DNA from: Dyadobacter diqingensis
GTDB taxonomy: Bacteria > Bacteroidota > Bacteroidia > Cytophagales > Spirosomataceae
Assembly: GCF_024220585.1 (NCBI RefSeq)
Contig: NZ_JAMXKF010000001.1
Location: 930,001 to 994,000, forward strand
DNA length: 64,000 bases
Direction: 5' to 3'
Each line of letters starts with the position of its first letter. Position 1 is the stretch's first letter. Shown here piece by piece: positions 25,684 to 35,201 of the stretch. Below the pieces are notes generated by a model. It had not been told where the DNA came from. It saw nothing but the letters and a program-made list of their open reading frames with translations, and ran no database searches. Both the position numbers and the translations under genes were made by a program.

Positions 25684-27426
25684 ATGCCTGTTATCAACCG
25701 CGATAAACTTATTATTTATCAGATTTTTACCAGATTATTTGGTAATCAAAATACTACAAACAAAGTATACGGAACGATTGAAGAAAACGGTTCCGGAAAA
25801 TTTAACGACATCACGGACACCGCCCTTGAATCAATAAAAAACTTCGGGATTACCCATGTGTGGTACACCGGCATTATCGAACATGCCACGCTGACGGATT
25901 ATTCCGGGTATGGCATAGCGGTTGATCATCCGCTGATTGTCAAAGGAATGGCAGGTTCGCCGTATGCCGTTAAGGATTATTATGATGTCGATCCGGACCT
26001 GGCCGTGGATGTTTCAAAACGGATGCAGGAATTTGAAGCTTTGTTGACCCGTACGCGGAACCAGGGCTTAAAATCCATCATCGATTTTATCCCAAACCAT
26101 GTTTCCAGACAATATCATTCGGATGCGCGTGCTTTTGGGATCAAAGACTTTGGCGAAGACGACGACAAAACGGTAACTTTTGCGCCAGACAATAACTTTT
26201 ATTATATCCCCAATCAGGATTTCATTGTCCCGGAAGGCCACAAACCGCCCATTCATGTGACCGGCCCTTATCAGGAAAGACCTGCAAAGGCAACCGGAAA
26301 CGACGTTTTTCAGGCACAGCCCAGCCAGTACGACTGGTATGAAACGATAAAACTGAATTATGGTGTCGATTACCTGAATGGTCGCGCAACGCATTTTGAC
26401 CCGATCCCTTCAACATGGTTGAAAATGCGGGATATCCTGCGTTTCTGGACTGAAAAAGGCGTTGATGGATTCCGCTGTGACATGGCAGAAATGGTCCCCG
26501 TGGAATTCTGGGGCTGGGTGATACCTGAAATAAAAAAAGTAAATCCGGACATTATTTTCATCGCCGAAATTTATAATCCACACGAGTATCATAACTATAT
26601 CAAAAAAGGTCAGTTTACGTACTTGTATGATAAAGTAGGTTTATATAACTCCCTTCGTCACCTGATAGAAGGTGGTGGCAGCGTGGAAGATATCACGCGG
26701 ATCTGGCAGCGGGAATCCGGAGATATTTCTGAAAACATGTTGCGTTTCCTTGAAAATCATGACGAGCAGCGGATCGCGTCCCGGTATTTTGCCGGCGATG
26801 CATGGGCGGCAGTTCCGGCTATGACGTTAAGCGCAACACTACACACAGGGCCAATGATGATTTATTTCGGGCAGGAACTGGGTGTTGATCCCAATGTCTC
26901 GGAAGGTTTTCAGGGCGAAGATGGCCGGACGACTATTTTTGATTACTGGGGCGTTACTGAATTTCAGCAATATGTCAATGGCGGTAAATTTGACGGAGGT
27001 GCATTGACGAATGATCAGAAAAAGCTGCGTGCCTTTTACGAAAATCTGAACAAATTTGTGACAGATAATGAGGCCGTGTACGCTGGTAATTTTTACGATC
27101 TGCAATATGTGAATGTGGACGGCCAAAGCCCCGATTACGATAAAACCAGAATTTATAGTTACCTGCGTTATACCGATAAGCAAAAGCTTCTTTTCATTTA
27201 CAATTTTGATAAGGAAAGGACCTATCATACCAATGTCAGAATTCCGCAGGGAGCATGGCAGGATACGCTAAAACTGAATGCGACCGTTTCATACACTTTA
27301 AAACAGGTTTTCCCGCTGCTTATTCTTACCCCGAATATTAAACCGTCGGAAATAACCTCAACGGGTATTGCCCTGACATTGCCGCCAAACTCGGTTTATG
27401 TTTATGAAATTTTAGAGAATAAATAA
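25684..27426 (+). CDS. Cytoplasmic GH13 alpha-amylase family enzyme
   Basis: This is a 580-residue alpha-amylase family protein from ATG at 25684; an ATG 13 codons upstream is possible but adds an uncharacteristic leader. The four GH13 regions are clear: IIDFIPNH, GFRCDMAEM (nucleophile D266), IFIAEIYNP (acid E295) and FLENHDEQR (D360). There is no signal peptide, so it acts in the cytoplasm, probably on maltodextrins or similar alpha-glucans. It is divergent from pgmB and GH65 across about 200 bp. Together they would convert alpha-glucans to maltose, then to glucose and glucose-6-phosphate. Exact action (hydrolase or transglycosidase) is open. Confidence 0.9.
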   Translation: MPVINRDKLIIYQIFTRLFGNQNTTNKVYGTIEENGSGKFNDITDTALESIKNFGITHVWYTGIIEHATLTDYSGYGIAVDHPLIVKGMAGSPYAVKDYYDVDPDLAVDVSKRMQEFEALLTRTRNQGLKSIIDFIPNHVSRQYHSDARAFGIKDFGEDDDKTVTFAPDNNFYYIPNQDFIVPEGHKPPIHVTGPYQERPAKATGNDVFQAQPSQYDWYETIKLNYGVDYLNGRATHFDPIPSTWLKMRDILRFWTEKGVDGFRCDMAEMVPVEFWGWVIPEIKKVNPDIIFIAEIYNPHEYHNYIKKGQFTYLYDKVGLYNSLRHLIEGGGSVEDITRIWQRESGDISENMLRFLENHDEQRIASRYFAGDAWAAVPAMTLSATLHTGPMMIYFGQELGVDPNVSEGFQGEDGRTTIFDYWGVTEFQQYVNGGKFDGGALTNDQKKLRAFYENLNKFVTDNEAVYAGNFYDLQYVNVDGQSPDYDKTRIYSYLRYTDKQKLLFIYNFDKERTYHTNVRIPQGAWQDTLKLNATVSYTLKQVFPLLILTPNIKPSEITSTGIALTLPPNSVYVYEILENK

Positions 27427-27741
27427 ATTCAGAGTTAAGGATCAGGAAAAGAGAGCCGGGAGCGCATTGTCTTGCGTAATCTCGGCTCTCTTTTTGATTT
27501 AATACCAATTTTAAAATTGGACTATACAACCCCATCATTGCACAAATGGGTCAAAAGTCCGGTTCCTTCCGAAAGAATTGTTAAATTTACTTTAAGGGCA
27601 ATTACTAATCAGGTAGGCGGGCCCATCACCAAAGTGGCAATTATTGGAATCAACAAAAGAATATTCAGGACGAATACAGCCGAAACATAATCCGGTTAAA
27701 GAAACTCTCTCCGACAGTAAACGCTTAAATAGTGATATCTT
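27427..27741. other. Gene-free stretch with a terminator and a palindrome
   Basis: After the amylase stop there is a terminator (27447-27495), then a perfect 16-bp palindrome CCAATTTTAAAATTGG at 27505-27520. About 200 bp without convincing coding sequence leads to the next gene. A 73-codon open frame crosses the terminator and lacks any recognisable feature, so I do not count it as a gene. Confidence 0.5.
27447..27495 (+). terminator. Intrinsic terminator after the GH13 gene
   Basis: AAAAGAGAGCCG (27447-27458) pairs perfectly with CGGCTCTCTTTT (27483-27494). The loop is 24 nt, with a minor inner GCGCA/TGCGT pairing, and the stem runs into a T-run. It lies 20 bp after the amylase stop. Confidence 0.85.
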
Positions 27742-29739
27742 ATGAACAGTGTTTCAACACAAAGCCGTCTCAACTATGTCGGAAAATTCATAGAGATTAT
27801 CCGGAGCTCCTACAAAGCAAAAGTGAATCAGGAAAAACCCTTTTCTGATATCCTGACCAATATTCTGATGGATCGCCGGGAAAAGGATCTCCTGGCTGAA
27901 CAGATTTATTCTATTCTGCTTTCAACGAAATTTGTTTCCTTGCTGACAGAATCCGAAATCGGTTCAAACAAAGGCTTTTTTTCAGATGCCTCAACCAGAT
28001 TAAGTTATAAATTTCTTCCACCTGTGCACGAACCGGACGAACTCCGGACCCAATTCGACAACTTTTTTGATAACAAAACGGATTACCACTGGGTACAGGC
28101 TATTCCCGATGAAAACTGGTGTAATTTCTTCTCGGATATTTTCAGGGATACCACACCGGCATTATCACAGTATATTGAAAAAGAGATACTCAACTCCATT
28201 CTCGTACTTGCACAACGTGCGGCAAACCTCGGGATAGAACCGGAAGTTGTTTCCAAAATTCCGCGTGTGGATGATCTGGATTCACCATTCCTTGGGCTTA
28301 ACAGGGAAGTGATGCTGTATGTGGAGAAAACGCTGAATTCCTACGACTATCAGACCGAAGACCGGGCCAACGATTACAAGCATATTCTGGTAATGATCAG
28401 CCAGTGTAATACGCAGGTCAGTTACATTTACAAGCATAAAGATCTTTTCGGGATCAGTTTACAGCTGACTTACATGATGCGTCAGCTTGAACAATATCTC
28501 AAACGATTGACCCAGCTCCTCGATTTATTGCAGTCGGATGAAAAGGACAAACAATGGCTGATCATCACACATTTGCTGAAAGAATTTGTTTACGCCGAAA
28601 ATACGCGGTACAGTCTGCGAAAACATTTTTCGATAAACCTGCAATTGCTGACATTCAAGGTCATTGAAAATACATCCAAAACCGGCGAGCATTACATTGC
28701 TTCCGATAAATCGGCTTACTGGAAACTTTTCAGACGTGCCCTGGGCGGCGGCGTAATTGTCGGATTGCTTTGCTGCAACAAGACCAGGTTGTATTTTCAG
28801 CATCTTCCGATTTTCTGGGAGGCATTTTTTTACAGCCTGAATTACTCCATCGGCTTCATGCTGATCCATATTCTGGGTTATACCATCGCAACCAAACAAC
28901 CGGCGATGACGGCTTCAACGATCGCCGCCAATCTGAGTAATAATGGTCAAAATCCGAACTGGCTGGAAAGTACCACGCAGCTGCTGATCAAACTGATCCG
29001 CAGTCAGTTTATATCGCTGGTAGGTAATGCGTCCATCGCCTTTCCGGTCGCCTATGGGCTTGACTGGCTTTATTTCTATTTCAACGGCTTTCATATCGCA
29101 GATCCCGCCAAAGCCCACAAACTGATCGCTGAACTGAATGCCTGGGAAAGCCTGGCCATTCCGCATGCGGCCATTGCGGGTTTTTATCTGATGGTATCCG
29201 GGCTTATTTCCGGGTATTATGAAAACAAATGGATCTATAACAAATACTCGCTGCGATTGATGCACCACCCGGGCCTGATCCGTTTGCTAGGACAGGAGCG
29301 GCTTAATCGGGCGGCGCATTATTTTGAACACAATTTCGGTGCGCTGGCCGGGAATTTCTCTCTCGGCGTTTTCCTTGGGTCAACCAGTGCCATCGGTTTT
29401 ACCTTTGGTTTACCACTGGACATCCGGCACATTACCTTTGCTTCGGGAAATTTCGGTATTGCGTTTGCCGGACTGAACAGCCACATTTCCGCAGACTTAT
29501 GGATTAATTCCATTATCGGGATCACCTGCATCGGTATTATGAACGTGCTGGTAAGTTTTGGACTTTCCATTGCTTTTGCTTTAAAATCGAGAAATGCCCG
29601 GTTTAGCGAGGTGAAGAGTTTACTCGGCAACCTTTCATGGCAATTTTTCCATCATGGTGCAGCATTCTTTTTCCCTATTAAAGAACGCATTTCGGATGAT
29701 GATGAATTGCCGGAGGTATTCGTAAACAAGCAGGGGTGA
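27742..29739 (+). CDS. Gcr-family ('site-specific recombinase') membrane protein
   Basis: This is a 665-residue protein of the family named after Neisseria gcr and annotated as site-specific recombinase (SpecificRecomb, COG4389). The N-terminal half (about 1-330) is helical and soluble-looking. The C-terminal half has about six to seven hydrophobic helices, for example ALGGGVIVGLLCCN and IIGITCIGIMNVLVSFGLSIAF. There is no tyrosine-recombinase RHRY pattern and no serine-recombinase motif visible, and a polytopic membrane protein is an unlikely recombinase. The family name should therefore be treated with caution. It is monocistronic, with an AT-rich upstream region. Confidence 0.8.
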   Translation: MNSVSTQSRLNYVGKFIEIIRSSYKAKVNQEKPFSDILTNILMDRREKDLLAEQIYSILLSTKFVSLLTESEIGSNKGFFSDASTRLSYKFLPPVHEPDELRTQFDNFFDNKTDYHWVQAIPDENWCNFFSDIFRDTTPALSQYIEKEILNSILVLAQRAANLGIEPEVVSKIPRVDDLDSPFLGLNREVMLYVEKTLNSYDYQTEDRANDYKHILVMISQCNTQVSYIYKHKDLFGISLQLTYMMRQLEQYLKRLTQLLDLLQSDEKDKQWLIITHLLKEFVYAENTRYSLRKHFSINLQLLTFKVIENTSKTGEHYIASDKSAYWKLFRRALGGGVIVGLLCCNKTRLYFQHLPIFWEAFFYSLNYSIGFMLIHILGYTIATKQPAMTASTIAANLSNNGQNPNWLESTTQLLIKLIRSQFISLVGNASIAFPVAYGLDWLYFYFNGFHIADPAKAHKLIAELNAWESLAIPHAAIAGFYLMVSGLISGYYENKWIYNKYSLRLMHHPGLIRLLGQERLNRAAHYFEHNFGALAGNFSLGVFLGSTSAIGFTFGLPLDIRHITFASGNFGIAFAGLNSHISADLWINSIIGITCIGIMNVLVSFGLSIAFALKSRNARFSEVKSLLGNLSWQFFHHGAAFFFPIKERISDDDELPEVFVNKQG

Positions 29740-29957
29740 TTTAATAACACAGCCTTATAAATGGGTAGAAAATCTGAGAACCAAACTTAAAAATGCTTAC
29801 ATTTTCCACATCCTTGTAAATAAGTCAGTATATTTCTAAAATGTGAATAAATTTGTTCCTGAAACGTTATAGCAGCATTTCCGCCTTGCAAGCCGAGGGA
29901 TGGCACACATTTTAGTACATTGTTTTTAATTCATTCTATTATAAAGATTATCACGTT

Positions 29958-30821
29958 ATGAACAGCGGTAAATCATTACCTGCCATGAAACCAAATTTCG
30001 CCTTATTGTCATTTCTGGCGTTTTCATTTATAATCTTTTGGTCAATAGATACTACGGCGCAGTCGGCTACACAAAGGATATTTTCACAAAAAATGGATCT
30101 TCCGGGCAACGGAGATCTTGGAACTCAGGTTTTACGCATGGCCGAATCTTTTTTAGGAACGCCTTATGTGGCCAGCACGCTCGAAGGAAATCCGACTGAA
30201 AAACTGATCTGCAAATTTGACGGCCTCGATTGCACAACGCTGGTTGAAAGCTCCATAGCCCTGGCGATTTCAAAAAACGAAAACCTGAACTACGAGGGAT
30301 ATAAAACTGAACTGACCAAAATACGATACCGTGATGGTGTTATAGATGGTTATCCATCTCGCCTGCACTATGTGCTCGACTGGATGTATGAAAACGAAAA
30401 ACGTGGCAGGCTTGAAGATATCACCTCAAAAGTTGGCGGCATTCCTTTCAAAAAAGAGATCAATTTTATGAGTACCCATGCCAATTTTTATCCGGCACTG
30501 GATAACACCGAGGTTTGGGAAAAAGTAAAAGAGCAGGAAAATATTATCAATAGCCGCGAACATTCCTACATCCCAAAAGCGGCGCTGCAAAAGGCTGAAC
30601 CCATGCTCCGGGATGGTGATATTGTCGCTTTCACGTCTTCGGTTGAGGGCCTTGACTGTAATCACATGGGCATTATTACCAAAATCGGCAGCCGTGCCTA
30701 CTTACTACATGCTTCTCTTGCAGGGAAAAAGGTTATTTTATCTACCTTGCCACTTGCTGAATATGTTGCGTCCGTTCCAAAACACACCGGAATGATCGTG
30801 GCTCGTATGACAGAACAATAA
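29958..30821 (+). CDS. DUF1460 secreted cell-wall amidase-like protein
   Basis: This is a 287-residue protein with a signal peptide (to about TTAQS). It belongs to the DUF1460 family, related to NlpC/P60 and described as N-acetylmuramoyl-L-alanine amidase-like. Visible signatures are FLGTPYVASTLEG, the catalytic-type Cys C92 in GLDCTTLVES, and the His H236 in LDCNHMGI. Its likely job is peptidoglycan turnover or muropeptide recycling in the periplasm. The MscS channel gene starts 3 bp after its stop, so the two are almost certainly co-transcribed, which links wall remodelling with osmotic protection. That functional link is inferred. Confidence 0.88.
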   Translation: MNSGKSLPAMKPNFALLSFLAFSFIIFWSIDTTAQSATQRIFSQKMDLPGNGDLGTQVLRMAESFLGTPYVASTLEGNPTEKLICKFDGLDCTTLVESSIALAISKNENLNYEGYKTELTKIRYRDGVIDGYPSRLHYVLDWMYENEKRGRLEDITSKVGGIPFKKEINFMSTHANFYPALDNTEVWEKVKEQENIINSREHSYIPKAALQKAEPMLRDGDIVAFTSSVEGLDCNHMGIITKIGSRAYLLHASLAGKKVILSTLPLAEYVASVPKHTGMIVARMTEQ

Positions 30822-30824
30822 ACG

Positions 30825-31874
30825 ATGAATAGTTTTCTCGAAGCGCTGGATTATAAAAATTCTCCTTGGCTGATCATCCTGCTTGCAGGTGTTATTGGCT
30901 TGTTGCTGAGTGCAGTCATTATCAAAATAATTACGGTTACCGCTCAAAAAAAAGACTGGCTGATTGTAAGGGCTATTCACCAAAACCTTACCAGTGTTCT
31001 TTACTTTTTTGTTCCGCTGTTGATGACGACATCCATAACCAGAGTTTATACCCAGTCGCATCCGGAATATGAATTTACCCATGCCATCAGTAAAATACTG
31101 CTGATTGCTGTCACGACCTGGCTTCTGGCGAGGATCGTGATTATTGTGGAAAAAATCCTGATCGACAAGCTGGATTTCGACTCGCCGGATAATAATCAGG
31201 CAAGAAGACTCTTCACAAAAATCAAGTTTATCAAGAGAATCGTCATCATTGTTATTGTCCTTTTTGGCGTTTCGATATTGCTTTTGAGTTTCGATAGCGT
31301 CAGACAATATGGTGTCGGAATACTTACTTCGGCTGGTATTGCCAGTGTTATTATTGGTTTTGCCGCTCAGAAATCGCTTGCCAATTTGCTTGCGGGTATC
31401 CAGATCGCTTTTACTCAGCCGATAAAAATAGACGACGTGGTGATTGTGGAAGGTGAATGGGGACGCATTGAAGAAATTAACCTGACGTACGTTGTTGTCA
31501 ACATATGGGACTTGCGCCGGTTGGTTTTACCTATCACCTATTTTATCGAAACGCCTTTTCAAAACTGGACACGTAACGAAAGCAGTCTGATCGGAAGTGC
31601 TTTTTTCAATCTGAACTACCAGACGCCGGTTGAAAAGCTACGTGAAAAACTGGAAGAGATTTTACTTAATACGCCTCTCTGGGATGGAAAATCCTGGGCT
31701 TTGCAGGTGACGGATACACAGACACATTTCATGGTTGTGAGAGCAATTATGTCGGCGCGGAACTCATCACAGGCGTTTGATCTGCGCTGTCTGGTCCGGG
31801 AAAAACTTATTGAATTTATCCGGGAAGAATATCCTGAATCGCTACCTGGGATATTGATTGACGAAAAGAAATAA
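30825..31874 (+). CDS. MscS-family mechanosensitive ion channel
   Basis: This is a 349-residue channel. Four or five membrane helices (starts near 15, 60, 95 and 150) lead to the conserved pore helix and beta domain: IGFAAQKSLANLLAGIQIAFTQ, then IDDVVIVEGEWGRIEEI. A C-terminal alpha/beta vestibule closes the protein. MscS homologues open under membrane tension to release solutes during hypo-osmotic shock. It is encoded 3 bp after the DUF1460 amidase. The convergent sulP gene follows across a terminator. Confidence 0.92.
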   Translation: MNSFLEALDYKNSPWLIILLAGVIGLLLSAVIIKIITVTAQKKDWLIVRAIHQNLTSVLYFFVPLLMTTSITRVYTQSHPEYEFTHAISKILLIAVTTWLLARIVIIVEKILIDKLDFDSPDNNQARRLFTKIKFIKRIVIIVIVLFGVSILLLSFDSVRQYGVGILTSAGIASVIIGFAAQKSLANLLAGIQIAFTQPIKIDDVVIVEGEWGRIEEINLTYVVVNIWDLRRLVLPITYFIETPFQNWTRNESSLIGSAFFNLNYQTPVEKLREKLEEILLNTPLWDGKSWALQVTDTQTHFMVVRAIMSARNSSQAFDLRCLVREKLIEFIREEYPESLPGILIDEKK

Positions 31875-31967
31875 ATCTTTTGAATTTCGTTTTCTAAAAA
31901 TTATAAATTTCCAGGAAATGAATTCCCTGGCTACGAAATCGGATTTGGCTGCGCCAGTGGGCTTAAT

Positions 31968-32003
31968 AAAAAAATGGCCTCTGAAACTCAGAAGCCACTT
32001 TTT
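31968..32003 (-). terminator. Terminator of the sulP gene
   Basis: TGGCCTCTGA (31975-31984) pairs with TCAGAAGCCA (31988-31997) around a 3-nt loop. The single mismatch becomes a G-U pair when read on the minus strand, which continues into a U-run from the A-run at 31968-31974. It also has T-residues on the other side, so it may serve the convergent mscS gene too. Confidence 0.75.
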
Positions 32004-32025
32004 GTCTTACTACTCACCTCTCAAT

Positions 32026-33645
32026 TTAACTTATTACAGTTAAGCGTTGATTCTTACGGGCTGCTAACGGGTGATCCGATAACTTCTGGTAGCTTTCAAA
32101 ACCGACCAGTTCCATTTTCCCGCCCGCTTTTTCATAATCATTTTTAAAGCGGGTAATATTTTCCATTACCGTATGGTCAACATAAGGCGCTTCCGAGAAG
32201 TCTACCTTTACATTTTTTCCTTGCGGCAAAGTTTCAAGTTTTCTATTAAGGGCCAGATAATTGGTAAAAACAGCTGCCCTTGTGACGTTCACAAAATAGA
32301 TGTCGTTCTCAACATCGATCTCAATTTTAGGAGCGAAAATATCCGACAGTTTAACGCCGTAAGACAATTGAATGATAAATTTGGTCAGAATACCTATTCC
32401 GATACCGATAAGTAAATCCGTCGTTAAGGTCACGGCAATCGTAACCAAAAATATGATAAGCTGCTCTTTACCGATATGGTATATATGTTTGAACTCTTCC
32501 GGAGAGGCCAGACGGAAACCTACAAAAATCAGCATCGTCGCCAAAGCCGCTACCGGAACCATTTTGATCACAGGCGTCAGAGCCACTACGAAGATCAAAA
32601 GGAAAATACCGTGAAATAAATTAGCCCACCGTGTTTTTCCCCCATTATTGATATTGGCAGAACTGCGCACCACTTCCGAAATCATTGGCAAACCACCAAG
32701 CAAACCTGCCACCACGTTCCCTGTCCCCACCGCCACAACATCACGGCTCAAATCAGCTCTGCGTTTGAAGGGATCCAAAAGGTCTACCGCTTTAACTGTG
32801 AGCAGCGATTCCAGACTGCCAACCAGCAAAAACATAACAACATACTTAATAAATACCGGTATCAGATCGCCACTGAGTCCCGCAAAACTTGCATTGTAGG
32901 ATAAGGTAAATTCTCCCGGGGTGATCAAGGGTTTTATGTCCCGATAGGTTGGTTCAAACAGGTGAAAAAACTGCCCAAGTACAATCGAAACGACCAAAAC
33001 AACCAGTGCCGGCGGTATTTTTTTAAAGAACGAAAATGAAAGATATCGCCATCCGAACATAATCATCAATCCGACCAAACCAATAATTGCAATATGATAC
33101 TCCATATTCAACAAACTGTGAGGAACCATTTCAATGAGTTCCAAAGGCCCTTTTCCTTTCAGTTCTGACGGAGCAACACCCACCGCAAGATGAATTTGCT
33201 TCGACATAATGATAATCCCGATAGCAGCCAGCATGCCGTGTACGACCGAAAGCGGGAAAAAATCAGCAAATTTTGGCAATTTCAGAAAACCCATCACAAT
33301 TTGAAGGGCACCTGCCACCACAATCGAGCCCAATGTCAGATGCCATCCTAAAACAGCATCTCCCCGACCAAGCTCATCCACTGCACCTGCAACAATGACA
33401 ATAAGTCCTGCGGCCGGACCCTTTATTGTCAACTCTGAATTTGTAAAAAATGATACTACGATACCTCCAACTATTGCCGTCAGCACCCCCATCATCGGAG
33501 GAAAATTACTTGCTCCCGCAATCCCCAGACTCAATGGCAATGCAATCAACGAAACCAAAAACCCAGACAGCACATCTTCTTTCCAATTTTCCTTTAATCC
33601 TTTAAAACCTGTTGCAGGCCTCCATGACGCTGAATTCATAATCAT
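32026..33645 (-). CDS. SulP-family inorganic anion transporter
   Basis: This is a 539-residue inner-membrane protein of the SLC26/SulP family. The membrane domain (about 15-420) has the opening signature LSGFLVSLIALPLSLGIA and about 12-14 helices. A cytoplasmic STAS-like region forms the C-terminus (about 440-539, FSEAPYVDHTVMENITRF). Members carry sulfate, bicarbonate or related anions. No carbonic anhydrase is adjacent, so a bicarbonate role cannot be supported from the context. Either of two ATG codons two residues apart could start it. The gene is monocistronic, with a terminator just after its stop. Confidence 0.9.
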   Translation of the reverse strand: MIMNSASWRPATGFKGLKENWKEDVLSGFLVSLIALPLSLGIAGASNFPPMMGVLTAIVGGIVVSFFTNSELTIKGPAAGLIVIVAGAVDELGRGDAVLGWHLTLGSIVVAGALQIVMGFLKLPKFADFFPLSVVHGMLAAIGIIIMSKQIHLAVGVAPSELKGKGPLELIEMVPHSLLNMEYHIAIIGLVGLMIMFGWRYLSFSFFKKIPPALVVLVVSIVLGQFFHLFEPTYRDIKPLITPGEFTLSYNASFAGLSGDLIPVFIKYVVMFLLVGSLESLLTVKAVDLLDPFKRRADLSRDVVAVGTGNVVAGLLGGLPMISEVVRSSANINNGGKTRWANLFHGIFLLIFVVALTPVIKMVPVAALATMLIFVGFRLASPEEFKHIYHIGKEQLIIFLVTIAVTLTTDLLIGIGIGILTKFIIQLSYGVKLSDIFAPKIEIDVENDIYFVNVTRAAVFTNYLALNRKLETLPQGKNVKVDFSEAPYVDHTVMENITRFKNDYEKAGGKMELVGFESYQKLSDHPLAARKNQRLTVIS

Positions 33646-33830
33646 TAACTTGATTGAAAGCCAACACTATCCCTGCTGACAAACAGAGGAAAATGAAAAA
33701 CTTAGGCGCAACACAAAATCATCCATAGCATAAAAATCCTTTTGAGCGATTTTATGATACAAATGACCTCAGACGTTGTTAAAGTCAGATTAATGCAAAA
33801 TTAAAAACGAATTAAAAAGAATGGAGCCGA

Positions 33831-35201
33831 TCAGAACGGAGGAAATTTAAGGATAAAAGTACTGCCCAGGCCTACTTTGGATTCTACATCAATGCTGGCG
33901 CCCTGCATGGTAATAATCCGTTTGGTCAGCGCAAGACCAATGCCGTAACCTGCTTTGCTCATGGTTGTAGCGCTGCGGTAAAATGTGTCGAAAACATAGG
34001 GTAACTCCGAAGCTGCAATCCCTATCCCGACATCCTTAAAAGATATCTTGATCAAATCTTTATGTATTTCCAGAAATACCTCCACCGACTGGTTATCCGA
34101 GTATTTACAGGCGTTATCCATCAGGTTCACGAAGGCAGTTTTCAGAAGACTTTCATCTCCGTAACGCAACAATAACTCTTCATTATCCGGGATCTGATCG
34201 TAGTGAATATGAACCTGATATCCCGGATTTTTTTGCTGCACAAATGCCTGTGCCTGCCACAAAACCTCATCAATCCGTATTTTAGAAAATGTTACCCTGA
34301 AAGCATGTTCCTCTGTCCGGGCCAGTTCGAGTAAGCGGTTGACAAGCTCGTTCATTTCCTTGACTTCATCCAGGATACCTTTCAGCGCTTCCTCATAATA
34401 TTCACCCGACCGGGCTTTCATAAGCGTCACTTCCACTTCACTCATAATGAGGGCCAGCGGTGTTCGTAGTTCATGAGAGGCGTGAGAAACAAAATTTTTC
34501 TGTGCTACAAAAGCAATTTCAAGCCGGTTCAGCATGAGATTGAAGGTTTGAGCCAGCAAGGCAAGTTCGTCCTTTTCCCGGCCTACCGTCACCTTGTCGT
34601 GCAGGTTGCCGGCAGAAATATTATTTACCTGTGCAATAATATCCGAAACTGGTTTAATAGCATCCGTAGAAAACTGCCAGCCGGCAACACTTACCAGTAC
34701 CAAAGACAAAAGCCACCCAATCACAAGAATTTCACGAAGTCTTTGCAGCTGGTTTGTGCCCAGGTGGTCGTTGGCTATGGCCACAACAACCCAGGGTCTT
34801 CGGTGATCCTGCAAGATATGTCTGATTATTATAACCTCTTTTTTCGCATGTTTGGTATGTATTTCTTTGCCATTCCTGGCATCGGCAATCATCTGGTGGG
34901 TTAAGCCAAAATCATAACTTCCACTGCTGAAAATCACCGAGTCGGCACCATTGTAAATGGTAATTTCCTCATCCAGCAGCACCGTGTTATTCTCCTTTTC
35001 AATTTTTGCGATATCCGCCTTACTTATGCCATTACTTGCCTCGACCAACTGTGCGATGGTCTGCCCTCTCTCATTCAGAAAAGAATAAAACTGCTTTTCC
35101 CGGTACTGATCGTAAAAATAGTAGATGGACAAACAGAAAAGCGCCATGATGGAACCAACCAACATGGTAAAAAGCAAAGTAAGCCGGGTTTTGATGTTCA
35201 T
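33831..35201 (-). CDS. Sensor histidine kinase, partner of the second OmpR-type regulator
   Basis: This is a 456-residue membrane kinase. Membrane helices at about 8-30 and 158-178 flank a periplasmic sensor domain, followed by HAMP, HisKA with SHASHELRTPLALIM and HATPase_c with DVGIGI and GYGIGLALT. Its layout and many residues match the kinase at 849-2216, including the SHASHELRTPLA box, so the two pairs probably arose by duplication. The start overlaps the regulator's stop by 4 bp (ATGA), showing translational coupling. No transport genes sit downstream, so the regulon is not evident. The signal is unknown. Confidence 0.92.
   Translation of the reverse strand: MNIKTRLTLLFTMLVGSIMALFCLSIYYFYDQYREKQFYSFLNERGQTIAQLVEASNGISKADIAKIEKENNTVLLDEEITIYNGADSVIFSSGSYDFGLTHQMIADARNGKEIHTKHAKKEVIIIRHILQDHRRPWVVVAIANDHLGTNQLQRLREILVIGWLLSLVLVSVAGWQFSTDAIKPVSDIIAQVNNISAGNLHDKVTVGREKDELALLAQTFNLMLNRLEIAFVAQKNFVSHASHELRTPLALIMSEVEVTLMKARSGEYYEEALKGILDEVKEMNELVNRLLELARTEEHAFRVTFSKIRIDEVLWQAQAFVQQKNPGYQVHIHYDQIPDNEELLLRYGDESLLKTAFVNLMDNACKYSDNQSVEVFLEIHKDLIKISFKDVGIGIAASELPYVFDTFYRSATTMSKAGYGIGLALTKRIITMQGASIDVESKVGLGSTFILKFPPF

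Noticed and set aside
27472..27690. A 73-codon open frame between the amylase gene and the Gcr-family gene.
   Set aside because: It starts inside the terminator stem-loop, has no recognisable domain or signal, and lies in a region of palindromes and AT-rich sequence, so it is most likely chance.
27742..29739. Treating the Gcr-family gene as evidence of a mobile element.
   Set aside because: No repeats, attachment sites or transposase genes flank it and the protein looks like a polytopic membrane protein.
29901..29916. TGGCAC, a perfect sigma-54 -24 half-site, upstream of the DUF1460 gene.
   Set aside because: The expected TTGC is missing at the required distance; the G that follows is one base off and no GC pair is present.
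33728..33755. An imperfect inverted repeat CATAAAAATC/GATTTTATG upstream of sulP.
   Set aside because: The stem needs a bulge, is AT-rich and fits no clear role.
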